This document shows positions 8,916-18,432 of a stretch of 64,000 nt of DNA, piece after piece. A program made the translations under genes and the position numbers. Below the pieces are notes generated by a model. The model was not told the origin of the DNA and ran no database searches. It worked only from the letters and a program-made list of their open reading frames with translations. How positions within the stretch are numbered: the first letter of the stretch is position 1; every line of letters begins with the position of its first letter. The stretch lies in contig CAMIIP010000001.1 in NCBI GenBank assembly GCA_946222285.1, forward strand, positions 272,766-336,765. The letters are read 5' to 3'. Origin of the DNA: an uncultured Rothia sp. (GTDB lineage Bacteria > Actinomycetota > Actinomycetes > Actinomycetales > Micrococcaceae).

Positions 8916-9482
8916 ATGAACCAGAGCAATTCAGCCACCGAAACAAACCAGTCGAACGGCGCCGTCGAAACCCCAAAAATTCATGCCGTTCACAACAACT
9001 CACTAGGAATCATTTATCTAGCGACCGATGGCAAAGCACTCACTGGAGCTTGGGTCGAAGGGCAGGCGCATTTCGCCACCGCAGAGGAATTGGGCACTCC
9101 CATTGAACTCGCCGAACAGCCGCTCCTCGCTCAAGCAGCATCCGAACTCGATGAGTATTTAGCTGGCGAACGCACCAGCTTTGACGTTCCGATTCAGCCC
9201 AGCGGAACCGACTTTCAGCTTGCGGTCTGGAAGGCTCTGCAAGATATCCCCTACGGATACACCACCACTTATGGTCAAATTTCAAAGATTGTGGGACCCC
9301 ATGCTCCCGCGCAAGCTGTTGGTCAAGCAGTCGGTCGTAACCGTTGTCTTATCTTTATTCCCTGCCATCGCGTCATAGCCGCCGACGGAAAAATTACCGG
9401 CTACGCCGCCGGAGTAGACACCAAACAGATGCTTTTAGATTTAGAAGAACCTGCCGAAGACAAAAATACCCGCCTGTTCTAA
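8916..9482 (+). CDS. ogt: Methylated-DNA--protein-cysteine methyltransferase
   Basis: Suicide repair protein that takes the alkyl group from O6-alkylguanine onto its own cysteine. The acceptor motif is IPCHRVIAADG at about residues 146-156, and the HTH-bearing domain before it contains DFQLAVWKALQDIPYGYTTT and the NRCLIF segment. At 188 residues it matches the Ogt/AGT class and has no Ada-type N-terminal zinc domain. The ribosome site before the ATG is weak. It is the first of three tightly spaced alkylation-repair genes (3 nt to alkB). Confidence 0.95.
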   Translation: MNQSNSATETNQSNGAVETPKIHAVHNNSLGIIYLATDGKALTGAWVEGQAHFATAEELGTPIELAEQPLLAQAASELDEYLAGERTSFDVPIQPSGTDFQLAVWKALQDIPYGYTTTYGQISKIVGPHAPAQAVGQAVGRNRCLIFIPCHRVIAADGKITGYAAGVDTKQMLLDLEEPAEDKNTRLF

Positions 9483-9485
9483 TTA

Positions 9486-10229
9486 ATGGACTCTTTATTC
9501 AGCGAAGCCGAATTACCGCGAGCGTCGAGAGAAATCTACCCCGGGTGTGTGCATGTTCCCGGATGGCTTTCTACCCAACAACAACGGTATTTGATAGGGC
9601 AGTTCTTTCGCTGGGGAAAGCCCGGGGCAGGAATTCCGCCTCACTCCCCCGAAATTTTTGGCAAGAAAATGTCGGTTTGCATGACAACGCTGGGCTGGCA
9701 TTGGAGCGATTACCAGTATCGTCCTGTTGCAGAGGAATTTGATGGAGCACACCCCTTAGAAGTTCCGGGGTGGCTACAGCGCTTAGGACGGCGGGCACTG
9801 GTCGATGCTTTTTCACCGCACAATTTTTCGCTGCACGATGTGCCTTCTTGGCCCGGGGCGGAAAGTCAAATCGTTGAGTGGGCAAATAGCTATACTCCCG
9901 ATGTAGCTCTTGTTAACTACTACGCGCCAGAGTCGAAAATGGGGATGCACCAGGATAAAGACGAACGTTCTTCTGCGCCGGTAGTCTCCATTTCCCTCGG
10001 GAATACAGGCATTTTTCGGGCTGGGAATACCGAGAATAAAAACCTACCCTATGAGGATGTTTTGCTTGCTTCGGGTGATTTAGTGGTTTTTGGTGGTCCC
10101 AGCCGTTTCATGTTTCACGGTGTGCCTAAAATTTTGCTGGGGACCTCGCCGTCTGCCCTTAGTTTTCCACAAGGGCGTATCAACATCACGCTCAGAGAAA
10201 CCGGTCTTGAACGGTCATTCTCACACTAA
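9486..10229 (+). CDS. alkB: AlkB-like alpha-ketoglutarate-dependent DNA repair dioxygenase
   Basis: Removes methyl groups from 1-methyladenine and 3-methylcytosine by Fe(II)/2-oxoglutarate oxidation. The 247-residue product shows the AlkB core: LVNYYAPESKMGMHQDKDE holds the iron-binding HxD, SRFMFHGV supplies the distal histidine, and RINITLRET carries the arginines that bind 2-oxoglutarate and substrate. The start is 3 nt after the ogt stop, indicating translational coupling. Function is well supported by motif and operon context. Confidence 0.93.
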   Translation: MDSLFSEAELPRASREIYPGCVHVPGWLSTQQQRYLIGQFFRWGKPGAGIPPHSPEIFGKKMSVCMTTLGWHWSDYQYRPVAEEFDGAHPLEVPGWLQRLGRRALVDAFSPHNFSLHDVPSWPGAESQIVEWANSYTPDVALVNYYAPESKMGMHQDKDERSSAPVVSISLGNTGIFRAGNTENKNLPYEDVLLASGDLVVFGGPSRFMFHGVPKILLGTSPSALSFPQGRINITLRETGLERSFSH

Positions 10230-10244
10230 TTTTAGGAGTTTCTA

Positions 10245-10991
10245 GTGCCCGAATCATCGTCAAATCCAGACGCTACACCAGCAACTGTGCTCGGTAAAAA
10301 CGGTTTGCGCCGTCCGGTGTGGGCAAGCTCTGAGCCGCTCATGCGCGACTACTACGACACCGAATGGGGCGTTCCCGTTACCGATGAGCAGGGTATGTTT
10401 GAACGCGTCTGTCTCGAAGGTTTTCAGGCAGGTTTAAGCTGGCGAACCGTGCTGGTAAAACGAGAAGCACTGCGAGAGAACTTCCTGGATTTCAATCCTG
10501 ACGTTCTCGTCGAATTCACCGAATCAGATATCGAAAGAATCGCTCAAGATCCCCGCATTATTCGCTCTCGCCCCAAAATTCGCTCGGTTCTCAAGAACGC
10601 GCGAGCCACCTTGACTTTGCGTGAGCGTGCTACGATCTTGCGCGAAAAATCGGCGCAAGAAGACAGTAGCTCAATCTCGCCGGACGACGCGCGGCTACTC
10701 GGCTTCATCCTGCCCAATGGCATGCGAGTAGACGATGGGCTACCTGCTCTAATCTGGAGTTTTCGCCCCGAGATAACTCCCCTTCCCACCGACTTTTCGC
10801 AAATTCCTACTCAGTCAGAAGAATCTCTTGCTCTCGCCAAAAGACTCAAGAGAGAAGGCTTCTCTTTCGTGGGGTCAACGACGGTTTATGCCATGTTTGA
10901 GGCATGTGGCGTCGTCGATACACATCTGCTGGATTCACACCGCAGGGGTGTTTCCAAGCTATGGAAGGATGATGGAACACGCCTTGGGTAG
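10245..10991 (+). CDS. tag: DNA-3-methyladenine glycosylase I family protein
   Basis: Excises 3-methyladenine from DNA. Family segments are DYYDTEWGVP, CLEGFQAGLSWRTVLVKRE and FVGSTTVYAMFEACGVVDTH, with the catalytic Glu expected in CLEGFQ. The GTG start follows TTTAGGAG. The product is 248 residues, longer than E. coli Tag, with about 20 extra N-terminal residues and an insertion near residues 125-165. Compared with recalled E. coli Tag, three of four zinc ligands are not seen: the N-terminal Cys (here RRPVWAS), the His of YHD (here YYD) and the C-terminal Cys (here Ser in THLLDSHRR). It may be zinc-free. It is third in the ogt-alkB-tag operon. Confidence 0.9.
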   Translation: MPESSSNPDATPATVLGKNGLRRPVWASSEPLMRDYYDTEWGVPVTDEQGMFERVCLEGFQAGLSWRTVLVKREALRENFLDFNPDVLVEFTESDIERIAQDPRIIRSRPKIRSVLKNARATLTLRERATILREKSAQEDSSSISPDDARLLGFILPNGMRVDDGLPALIWSFRPEITPLPTDFSQIPTQSEESLALAKRLKREGFSFVGSTTVYAMFEACGVVDTHLLDSHRRGVSKLWKDDGTRLG

Positions 10992-11013
10992 TAATAAAAA
11001 TTGAAAAATAATG

Positions 11014-11103
11014 AGGCCTATTCATAAGGGTTACCTCGACAGCAGGGAACGACGGCGGCAAGCTGGCTGAATGGAGTTATAGGTACCTTATGAATAAGCC
11101 TCC
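11014..11103. repeat. Family 1 inverted-repeat element, copy B (90 bp)
   Basis: Terminal inverted repeats GAGGCCTATTCATAAGGGTT at the left and the complement of GAGGCTTATTCATAAGGTAC at the right. It fills the space between the convergent ends of tag and the yjiH-like gene, 7 bp from the latter's stop codon. It is the shortest copy in the window and encodes nothing. It may also serve as a hairpin between the convergent transcripts. Confidence 0.75.
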
Positions 11104-11110
11104 ATATCCC

Positions 11111-12460
11111 TCAAAGAATCAGGTGCGCAATCGGAGCGGTAATGAGGATGCTCAAGATAACGCGCTCTACCCAGATCACTAGCAGGTGCCAGAACTTGAC
11201 GGGAATGTCGGTTGCCATGATGGAGGGAACCATTGCCGAGAGGAAGATGATTCCTGAAACCGCTACTACCGCGATGATAAAGGCAGTGAGGCGGTCGCCG
11301 TCTGGTCCAATTTCTGTTGCGGGTAGAAACATTTCTACGAGTCCGAGGCTGATGGCTTTACCGCCAAGGAGTGCATCCGGCATTCCTGCCAGCTTAGTAA
11401 AGGGAACGAAAATCCAGCCCATCCAATCGAAGATGGGGGTATATTTTGCGCCCAAAAGTCCCAGCAAACCTACTGACATGATGGAGGGCAGAATTGCCGA
11501 TGCCATGATGACGCCGTCTTTGAGGTTAAGCCAGATAGTTGCCAGGATTCCGGGGTTGGCGCGTAGCGTGCCACGAGCCTGCTCCCAAGCCACGCGGAAC
11601 TTTTGAGAGGTGATGGCCTGCTCAGGGTTGGGTGTTGAGCCGGGGAAATGTGTATCGGGAATACGAGAAAGAGGGGGTATGCGAACACAGATAGCGGTAA
11701 CGACGAAGGTAACGAAGAATGCGGTGAAGAAGTACTGCAACCACAAATCCATGATGTTCAGAGTGTTCGCGACAATCACCATGAAAGTAACCGAAACCGT
11801 GGAGAAGCCGGTGGCAATAATGGCCGCTTCTTTGGCGGTGTAACCACCCTGCTTGTAGACACGGTTGGTCAGCAGCAATCCGAGCGAGTAGGAGCCCACG
11901 AAGCTGGCGACGGCGTCCACCGCTGAACGGCCCGGGGTATTCCAGATGGGGTACATGATAGGACGGACGAATACGCCCACGAACTCCATAAGACCGAAGC
12001 CAATGAGAAAACCGAGGAAAATCGCGCCGATAGGAACAATCAAGCCCACGGATGTTACCAGCGTATTCCAGAGGAAGGGGCCGATGGACTTATCGGCAAG
12101 CCATTCCGGTGGGGAGGTCATCATAAGCACGGCAGCTACAAGCCCCAGTACATTGAGGAAAGAGAAGATAATCTGAGTCGTAGATTTTTTCCAGCGGCCG
12201 GTGATGAATGGACGCACGGTACCAAAGAGTACAAGCGCCAGCATGAGCCATGGAACGGTCGGACCGGCAATGGATTTTACCCAGGTGACAACGTGATCTA
12301 GAGGAATGGTGCTCTTACCACCCACAGTAATGGGGATGAAGAACATAAAGATGCCCAGAGCTGAGCAGAGTGTGAGTTTAATCGCGTCTTTTCCAGTGCC
12401 GGGGATACTGACCGGAACGAGTGACGCCGTCTTCTCTTCACTGATGGCATGTTCTGACAT
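11111..12460 (-). CDS. YjiH-family membrane protein, possible transporter linked to histidine use
   Basis: A 449-residue polytopic membrane protein with about 10-11 hydrophobic segments. It resembles the YjiH family with nucleoside-recognition (GATE) domains, for example IKLTLCSALGIFMFFIPITV at the N-terminus and FVGSYSLGLLLTNRVYKQGG in the middle. AAAGGAATCCCAC precedes the ATG. It is divergent from hutU with 152 bp between the starts, an arrangement that suggests shared control and a role in moving histidine, urocanate or a breakdown product. The family's substrate is not established, so this is inference from context. Confidence 0.8.
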   Translation of the reverse strand: MSEHAISEEKTASLVPVSIPGTGKDAIKLTLCSALGIFMFFIPITVGGKSTIPLDHVVTWVKSIAGPTVPWLMLALVLFGTVRPFITGRWKKSTTQIIFSFLNVLGLVAAVLMMTSPPEWLADKSIGPFLWNTLVTSVGLIVPIGAIFLGFLIGFGLMEFVGVFVRPIMYPIWNTPGRSAVDAVASFVGSYSLGLLLTNRVYKQGGYTAKEAAIIATGFSTVSVTFMVIVANTLNIMDLWLQYFFTAFFVTFVVTAICVRIPPLSRIPDTHFPGSTPNPEQAITSQKFRVAWEQARGTLRANPGILATIWLNLKDGVIMASAILPSIMSVGLLGLLGAKYTPIFDWMGWIFVPFTKLAGMPDALLGGKAISLGLVEMFLPATEIGPDGDRLTAFIIAVVAVSGIIFLSAMVPSIMATDIPVKFWHLLVIWVERVILSILITAPIAHLIL

Positions 12461-12612
12461 GTGGGATTCCTTTATTCGTCATTGAATCATGAAAAATGTA
12501 TCACAAATCACTCCTCTACTTGCAATGGTGCGATTTTTCTTCCCCCCTTCACTCATGTATTCTTCACTATGAACCCCAATGTGACGCATCCTACATCAAA
12601 GGAGAAGTGGAA

Positions 12613-14628
12613 GTGAACACGTACAACAACATCACCACCGGCAAGGCCATGGAAATCAAGCTGGATAACGAGTTCCCACCGGAGCCCACCTTCGACCCCG
12701 CCTACCGCCGCGCGCCGTCCCGCGGATTCCGCTTGACCAAGGAACAGACCAAGGTCGCACTGCGCAACGCATTGCGTTATCTACCCGAAGAGCTGCACGA
12801 AAAGGCAGCACCGGAGTTCCTTGAAGAACTCCGCACCCTCGGTCGTATTTACGCTTACCGCTGGCGTCCTCAGACCGAAATCAAGGGCCGCCCCATTGAC
12901 GAGTACAAGGGCAAGTGCCTGGACGGCAAGGCAATGCAGGTGCAGATTGATAACAATCTCGATACTGATGTTGCGCTCTATCCCTATGAGCTCGTCACCT
13001 ACGGCGAAACCGGTCAGGTTTGCCAGAACTGGCTCCAGTACCGCCTGATTATGAAGTACCTCGAAGAACTCACCGAAGACACCACTCTGGTAGTCATGTC
13101 AGGTCACCCTCTCGGTCTCTTCCCATCGCGACCCGAATCTCCTCGCGTTATCATCACTAACTCGCTGATGATTGGTCGCTACAACAACCAGAAAGACTGG
13201 GAAATCGCAGAGGAGCTCGGAGTCGCTAACTACGGTCAGATGACCGCAGGTGGCTGGATGTACATTGGCCCCCAGGGCATTGTGCACGGCACCTTCAACA
13301 CCCTGCTCAATGCAGGTCGTTCCAAGCTCGGCATTCCCGCAGAAGACGATCTCGCCGGCGTCCTCTTCGTCTCTTCGGGTCTGGGCGGCATGAGTGGCGC
13401 TCAGCCCAAGGCAGCAGAAATCGCCAATGCCGTGGGTATCGTTGCCGAGGTTGACTTCTCCCGTATCCAGACCCGCCTGGATCAGGGCTGGGTACAGCAC
13501 GCTTCCGCTGATCTGGCTGAGGTCTTCCGTATTGCTCAGGAACACATCGATTCGAAGACCACCACCTCCATTGCCTACCACGGCAACATTGTTGATTTAC
13601 TCCAGTACGCAGTGGACAACAACATCAAGATTCCGCTTCTGAGTGATCAGACCAGTTGCCACGCTGTCTACGACGGGGGCTACTGCCCACAGGGCCTCAC
13701 CTTCGAAGAACGCACCGAGCTGCTCAAGACCGACCGTGAAGCATTCGTAGAAAAGGTTGACGCAACCCTGCGTAAGCACTACGAGCTCATCAAGGAACTC
13801 GTTGATCGCGGAACCTACTTCTTCGACTACGGCAACGCCTTCATGGCTTCGGTCTTCTCCGCCGGCGTTACCGAAATCGCCAAGGACGGCGACGAGCGTA
13901 ACGGCTTCATCTGGCCTTCATACGTTGAAGACATCATGGGTCCTGAACTCTTCGACTACGGCTACGGTCCCTTCCGCTGGGTTTGCCTCTCAGGCAAGCA
14001 CGAAGACCTCGTCAAGACCGACCAGGCAGCTATGGACTGCATCAACCCCGATCGCCGTTCACAGGATCGCGATAACTACAATTGGATTCGCGACGCCGAG
14101 AAGAACGCTTTAGTGGTGGGCACCCAGGCTCGTATCCTCTACCAGGATGCTCAGGGTCGTATGGATATCGCCCTGCGCTTCAACGAGCTGGTACGCAAGG
14201 GTGAAGTTGGCCCCATCATGCTCGGCCGTGACCATCACGATGTATCCGGCACCGATTCGCCCTTCCGTGAGACCTCCAACATCAAGGACGGCTCGAACGT
14301 CATGGCCGATATGGCAACCCAGTGCTTTGCAGGTAACGCGGCGCGCGGTATGTCCTTAGTAGCCCTGCACAACGGTGGCGGTACCGGTATCGGCAACTCC
14401 ATCAACGGCGGTTTCGGCATGGTTCTCGATGGTTCAGAGCGTATCGACGAAGTCATCAAGTCTTCGTTGCTCTGGGACGTGATGTGTGGCGTTGCCCGCC
14501 GTAGCTGGGCGCGCAACGAGCATTCCATCGAAACCGCGACCGATTTCAATCACAAGTACTCGGGCAAGGGTCAGATTACCCTTCCCTACACTGTCAATGA
14601 CGACCTCATTGATTCATTGGTGAAGTAA
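12613..14628 (+). CDS. hutU: Urocanate hydratase
   Basis: Second step of histidine degradation: urocanate to 4-imidazolone-5-propionate with tightly bound NAD+. The NAD-binding region is SSGLGGMSGAQPKAAEIANA and the active-site segment is YGYGPFRWVCLSGK. At about 671 residues it is the long form, closer in length to animal urocanases than to the roughly 560-residue enzyme of Pseudomonas. GTG at 12613 is chosen because AAAGGAG ends 8 nt upstream; the frame is open further upstream but that stretch looks like untranslated leader. It is first in the hut operon, 74 nt before hutI. Confidence 0.95.
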   Translation: MNTYNNITTGKAMEIKLDNEFPPEPTFDPAYRRAPSRGFRLTKEQTKVALRNALRYLPEELHEKAAPEFLEELRTLGRIYAYRWRPQTEIKGRPIDEYKGKCLDGKAMQVQIDNNLDTDVALYPYELVTYGETGQVCQNWLQYRLIMKYLEELTEDTTLVVMSGHPLGLFPSRPESPRVIITNSLMIGRYNNQKDWEIAEELGVANYGQMTAGGWMYIGPQGIVHGTFNTLLNAGRSKLGIPAEDDLAGVLFVSSGLGGMSGAQPKAAEIANAVGIVAEVDFSRIQTRLDQGWVQHASADLAEVFRIAQEHIDSKTTTSIAYHGNIVDLLQYAVDNNIKIPLLSDQTSCHAVYDGGYCPQGLTFEERTELLKTDREAFVEKVDATLRKHYELIKELVDRGTYFFDYGNAFMASVFSAGVTEIAKDGDERNGFIWPSYVEDIMGPELFDYGYGPFRWVCLSGKHEDLVKTDQAAMDCINPDRRSQDRDNYNWIRDAEKNALVVGTQARILYQDAQGRMDIALRFNELVRKGEVGPIMLGRDHHDVSGTDSPFRETSNIKDGSNVMADMATQCFAGNAARGMSLVALHNGGGTGIGNSINGGFGMVLDGSERIDEVIKSSLLWDVMCGVARRSWARNEHSIETATDFNHKYSGKGQITLPYTVNDDLIDSLVK

Positions 14629-14702
14629 CAAGATATTTTCAGACCTACGGTGTGGGGCGCGGCTTTCGTGCCCCACACCGTACATCATCTAAGGAGAAAA
14701 TA

Positions 14703-15899
14703 GTGGCTAGTCAGCTTTTCACCAACATCAAAACTCTTGTCACCAACGATGAATCACTCGAAAACGGTCCACTGGGTATCATCGAGAACGCCGCAGTGGT
14801 GATTGAAGACGGTTCTATCGCCTGGGTTGGTTCGGCAGCATCAGCACCGGACGCCGATTCCCGCGTGGACGTGGACGGTCGCGCCGTTCTACCCGGCTTC
14901 GTGGAGTCTCATTCGCACTTAGTCTTCCAGGGAGACCGCTCCGAAGAATTTGCCGCGCGCATGGAGGGCAAGAAGTACGAGGCGGGCGGGATTCGCACCA
15001 CGATCGCAAAGACCCGCGCCGCCACCGACCAGGAGCTCAAAGCAAATATTGAGCGGTACATGAATGAGTATCTGGCTCAGGGTACAACCACCGTTGAAGT
15101 GAAGTCTGGTTACGGTCAATCAGCCGCTTCAGAACTTCAGGCAGTCAAGGTTGCCGCTTCTTGCACCGATGAAGTCACTCTCCTTGCTGCTCATGTAGCG
15201 CCTCCTGAATACGCAGATCGTCAGGACGAATACGTGCAGATGGCTGTGAACGAGATGATTCCAGCCGCTTCCCGCTACGCCACATGGATCGATGTTTTCT
15301 GCGAAAAGGGTGCCTTTACCGAAGAGCAGTCCCGCGCTATTTTGACCGCTGGCGTGAAGCACGGCTTGGTGCCGCGCGTCCACGGAAATCAGCTCACCTT
15401 TGGCGCTGGCGTACAGCTCGCGGTGGAGTTTGATGCGGCGTCAGTAGATCACGTGGTCTATCTTTCCGACGCGGATGTGGATGCGCTGGCGAACAGTTCA
15501 ACGGTTGCTACAGTGCTTCCTGGCGCAGATTTCTCCACCCGCAATGACTATCCGAACGCCCGTCGTTTGATTGATGCGGGGGCTACAGTGGCTCTCGGTG
15601 CCGATTGTAACCCCGGCACCAGCTTCACCACCTCTATTCCTTTCTGCATTGCGATTGCAGTGCGTGATTTGAAGATGAGCCCCGACGAAGCGGTCTGGGC
15701 GGCAACTGCCGGCGGCGCGAAAGCACTGCGCCGTGAAGACATCGGTGTTATCAAACCCGGTGCCCGCGCTAATCTTCTCACTCTCGATGCACCTAACCAC
15801 CTACACCTTGCCTACCGTCCCGGCGTTCCTCTGGTAAGCGGCGTATGGAAAGACGGCGCACTCGTGAGTGGAACCACAAATTTTAAGGAGCAAGCATGA
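14703..15899 (+). CDS. hutI: Imidazolonepropionase
   Basis: Third step of histidine degradation, hydrolysing imidazolone propionate to N-formimino-L-glutamate. It is a 398-residue amidohydrolase with the metal-site motifs ESHSHLVFQGDR, LLAAHVAPPEY, VHGNQLTFGAG and LGADCNPGTSF in family order. GTG at 14703 follows AAGGAGAAAATA; earlier in-frame sequence overlaps the intergenic spacer. Its TGA stop overlaps the ATG of hutG (ATGA), indicating coupled translation. Confidence 0.95.
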   Translation: MASQLFTNIKTLVTNDESLENGPLGIIENAAVVIEDGSIAWVGSAASAPDADSRVDVDGRAVLPGFVESHSHLVFQGDRSEEFAARMEGKKYEAGGIRTTIAKTRAATDQELKANIERYMNEYLAQGTTTVEVKSGYGQSAASELQAVKVAASCTDEVTLLAAHVAPPEYADRQDEYVQMAVNEMIPAASRYATWIDVFCEKGAFTEEQSRAILTAGVKHGLVPRVHGNQLTFGAGVQLAVEFDAASVDHVVYLSDADVDALANSSTVATVLPGADFSTRNDYPNARRLIDAGATVALGADCNPGTSFTTSIPFCIAIAVRDLKMSPDEAVWAATAGGAKALRREDIGVIKPGARANLLTLDAPNHLHLAYRPGVPLVSGVWKDGALVSGTTNFKEQA

Positions 15900-16858
15900 G
15901 TCCCATTGATCGAGCACCAGAGAAGCTCTCCGGTCGCGACGACGGCCCAGGAGCCGAACACAACCGTTGGTTCAAACAGCTAGAACACCTCGACCTTGGA
16001 TCTGTTTCAGAAGCAGATGTAGCCATCGTTGGCTTCGCATCTGATGAAGGAGTACGCCGCAACAAGGGGCGTCAGGGCGCTAAAGAAGCGCCCGCCGCTC
16101 TACGATCAGCACTCGCCGGTTTTGCGCTCACCCCAGATCAGGGTAAAGCGCGAGTTGTCGATTTGGGCGACGTCGTCGTCGAAGGTGAAGAGCTAGAAGC
16201 AGGGCAAGAGCGCCTGGCGCAGATTGTTTCCACCGTGATTGATGCGGGTACTTTCCCGCTCGTTTTCGGAGGAGGACACGAAGTAGCTTTCGGCACTTAC
16301 TCAGGAGTGAGCCGCTCAGCCACCCGGCAGAAAAAGCATATCGGAATCCTCAATCTCGATGCTCACTTTGATCTGCGTCAGGCTGAACAGCCCAGCTCAG
16401 GCACTCCCTTTCGCCAGGCGTTAGAGGCAGAAAAAGCAGCCGGAACAGCTATCTCTTACGCTGTAGTTGGCATCAGCCAGCCCTCCAATACGCAGGTTCT
16501 CTTTGATACCGCCCATGAGTTCGAGGGGAAGTATCTCTTAGATGAGCAGAGCCAAATCACCGATCTCAAAGCTGTTAAGCAGTTTGTGGGAGATTTTATC
16601 TATTCGGTGGATTTGCTCTACCTCACCGTGGATCTTGACGTTCTACCGGCATCCGTTGCCCCCGGTGTGAGCGCTCCTGCAGGTTTTGGTGTGCCGCTTC
16701 CTGTGATTCTTGAGTGCGTCAATCTGGCTGCAGAATCTGGCAAGCTTGCCGCTGCCGATATTGCCGAGCTCAACCCTAGTTTTGATATAGACGGGCAAAC
16801 CGCACGCACCGCCGCGCGCATTGCCCATAATATTTTGACCCACCAGAGAAAGATTTAG
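15896..16858 (+). CDS. hutG: Formimidoylglutamase (arginase family)
   Basis: Hydrolyses N-formimino-L-glutamate to glutamate and formamide, making this the short single-hydrolase version of the hut pathway. The 320-residue product shows the binuclear manganese site of the ureohydrolase family: GGGHEVAFGTY, LNLDAHFDLR and LTVDLDVLPASVAPGVSAP. The start overlaps the hutI stop, and the stop immediately abuts the hutH start. Confidence 0.93.
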   Translation: MSPIDRAPEKLSGRDDGPGAEHNRWFKQLEHLDLGSVSEADVAIVGFASDEGVRRNKGRQGAKEAPAALRSALAGFALTPDQGKARVVDLGDVVVEGEELEAGQERLAQIVSTVIDAGTFPLVFGGGHEVAFGTYSGVSRSATRQKKHIGILNLDAHFDLRQAEQPSSGTPFRQALEAEKAAGTAISYAVVGISQPSNTQVLFDTAHEFEGKYLLDEQSQITDLKAVKQFVGDFIYSVDLLYLTVDLDVLPASVAPGVSAPAGFGVPLPVILECVNLAAESGKLAAADIAELNPSFDIDGQTARTAARIAHNILTHQRKI

Positions 16859-18430
16859 ATGATGACTGATTCAACCGTTCAGAACGAGAAGCGACCCCAC
16901 GTTGAGGTTGGTCTCGGCGCCCTGTCTTTTCAGGATGTTATTGACGTGTGCCGCAATAATGCCACCGTTTCTATCAGCACCGATTCATTAGAGGAAATCG
17001 GAAAGTCAGCTCAGCGTATTCGAGATTTAGCCAATCACGATCAACCGGTTTATGGTGTTTCCACCGGTTTCGGTGCGCTGGCGTCCAAATATATTCCCGC
17101 CGAGCAGCGCACCGCTTTACAACGCGGTTTGATTCGCTCTCACGCTGCCGGTTCTGGTCCTGAAATTGAACGTGAAGTGATTCGCGGGGTAATGCTTCTG
17201 CGCCTGTCCACTATGGCAACCGGCCGCACCGGTGTGCGCCCCGAGGTGGCTCAGGCTTACGCAGATATGCTGACTGCCGGGATCACACCGGTTGTCTATG
17301 AATACGGTTCGCTGGGTTGTTCGGGCGACCTCGCTCCCCTGGCTCACTGCGCTTTAGCAATCATTGGCGAGGGCCAGGTACGTGATGCAGACGGTGACCT
17401 CAAGGACGCCGCGCAGGCGCTTCCCGATGCTGGTTTGGCTCCCGTAGAGCTGGCTGAGAAAGAGGGTCTAGCACTCATTAACGGTACCGACGGTATGCTC
17501 TCCATGTTGGTCATGGCACTGACAGATTTGGACAAGCTCGTTCGTCTTTCCGATGTTGCCGCCGCGATGTCTGTTGAGGGCCTCGTAGGTACCGACCGTG
17601 TATTCGCCGCTGACCTGCACGAGCTTCGCCCCCACCCCGGTCAGATTGCAGCCGCTAAGAACATGCGTACTGTGCTAGAAGGCTCAGATATTATCCAGCA
17701 TCACCAGGGCGAGCATTCCTCCTATGTCCAGGACGCTTATTCCCTGCGCTGCTCCCCACAGGTAGCGGGCGCCGTCCGCGACACCATCGAGCACGCCCGC
17801 ACCGTGGCTCTGCGCGAATTAGCATCGGCAATTGATAACCCCGCAGTAACTAAAGACGGTCGCGTAGAGTCCAACGGTAACTTCCATGGCGCACCCGTTG
17901 CCTATGTCTTGGACTTCCTAGCGATTGCCGTTGCCGATGCCGCCTCAATTTCCGAGCGACGTACCGACCGCTTCCTCGATACAGCCCGCAACCGCGGACT
18001 GAACGCTTTTCTAGCAGATGATCCCGGCGTGGACTCTGGTCACATGATTGCCCAGTACACTCAGGCAGCGATTGTTTCCGAGCTCAAGCGTCTGGCTCAT
18101 CCCGCTTCGGTCGATTCGATTCCTTCTTCCGCCATGCAGGAAGATCACGTATCTATGGGGTGGAGCGCCGCTCGCAAACTGCGCAAATCGGTAGATGGCC
18201 TCACCCGTGTTCTGGCGATCGAAATTCTGACCGCCGCCCGCGGAATTGATATGCGTGCACCCCAGAAGCCCGCCAAAGCAACCGGTGCCGTCATCGCTAA
18301 ATTGCGTGAGACAGTAGAAGGTCCGGGAACTGACCGCTACTTAGCACCTGAAATCAACGAAACGGTGCGCTTAGTTGCTAACGGCGAGTTGCTCAAAGCT
18401 GCTGAACAGGAAATCGGCAAGCTCGACTAG
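16859..18430 (+). CDS. hutH: Histidine ammonia-lyase
   Basis: Deaminates L-histidine to urocanate, the entry step of the pathway. The 523-residue length and the segments VYGVSTGFGALA, NGTDGMLSMLVMAL and HQGEHSSYVQDAYSLRCSPQ fit the MIO-dependent aromatic ammonia-lyase family. The residues that cyclise to the MIO cofactor read Cys154-Ser155-Gly156 (GSLGCSGDLAPLAH) instead of the textbook Ala-Ser-Gly. I recall Cys in some actinobacterial HutH proteins, so this is probably lineage-typical. ATG codons at 16859 and 16862 are both possible starts. The stop codon directly abuts repeat copy C. Confidence 0.95.
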   Translation: MMTDSTVQNEKRPHVEVGLGALSFQDVIDVCRNNATVSISTDSLEEIGKSAQRIRDLANHDQPVYGVSTGFGALASKYIPAEQRTALQRGLIRSHAAGSGPEIEREVIRGVMLLRLSTMATGRTGVRPEVAQAYADMLTAGITPVVYEYGSLGCSGDLAPLAHCALAIIGEGQVRDADGDLKDAAQALPDAGLAPVELAEKEGLALINGTDGMLSMLVMALTDLDKLVRLSDVAAAMSVEGLVGTDRVFAADLHELRPHPGQIAAAKNMRTVLEGSDIIQHHQGEHSSYVQDAYSLRCSPQVAGAVRDTIEHARTVALRELASAIDNPAVTKDGRVESNGNFHGAPVAYVLDFLAIAVADAASISERRTDRFLDTARNRGLNAFLADDPGVDSGHMIAQYTQAAIVSELKRLAHPASVDSIPSSAMQEDHVSMGWSAARKLRKSVDGLTRVLAIEILTAARGIDMRAPQKPAKATGAVIAKLRETVEGPGTDRYLAPEINETVRLVANGELLKAAEQEIGKLD

Positions 18431-18432
18431 GA

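Noticed and set aside
13099..13581. A 160-codon open frame antisense to hutU
   Set aside because: Shadow of a strongly biased coding sequence; no independent start signal or known domain.
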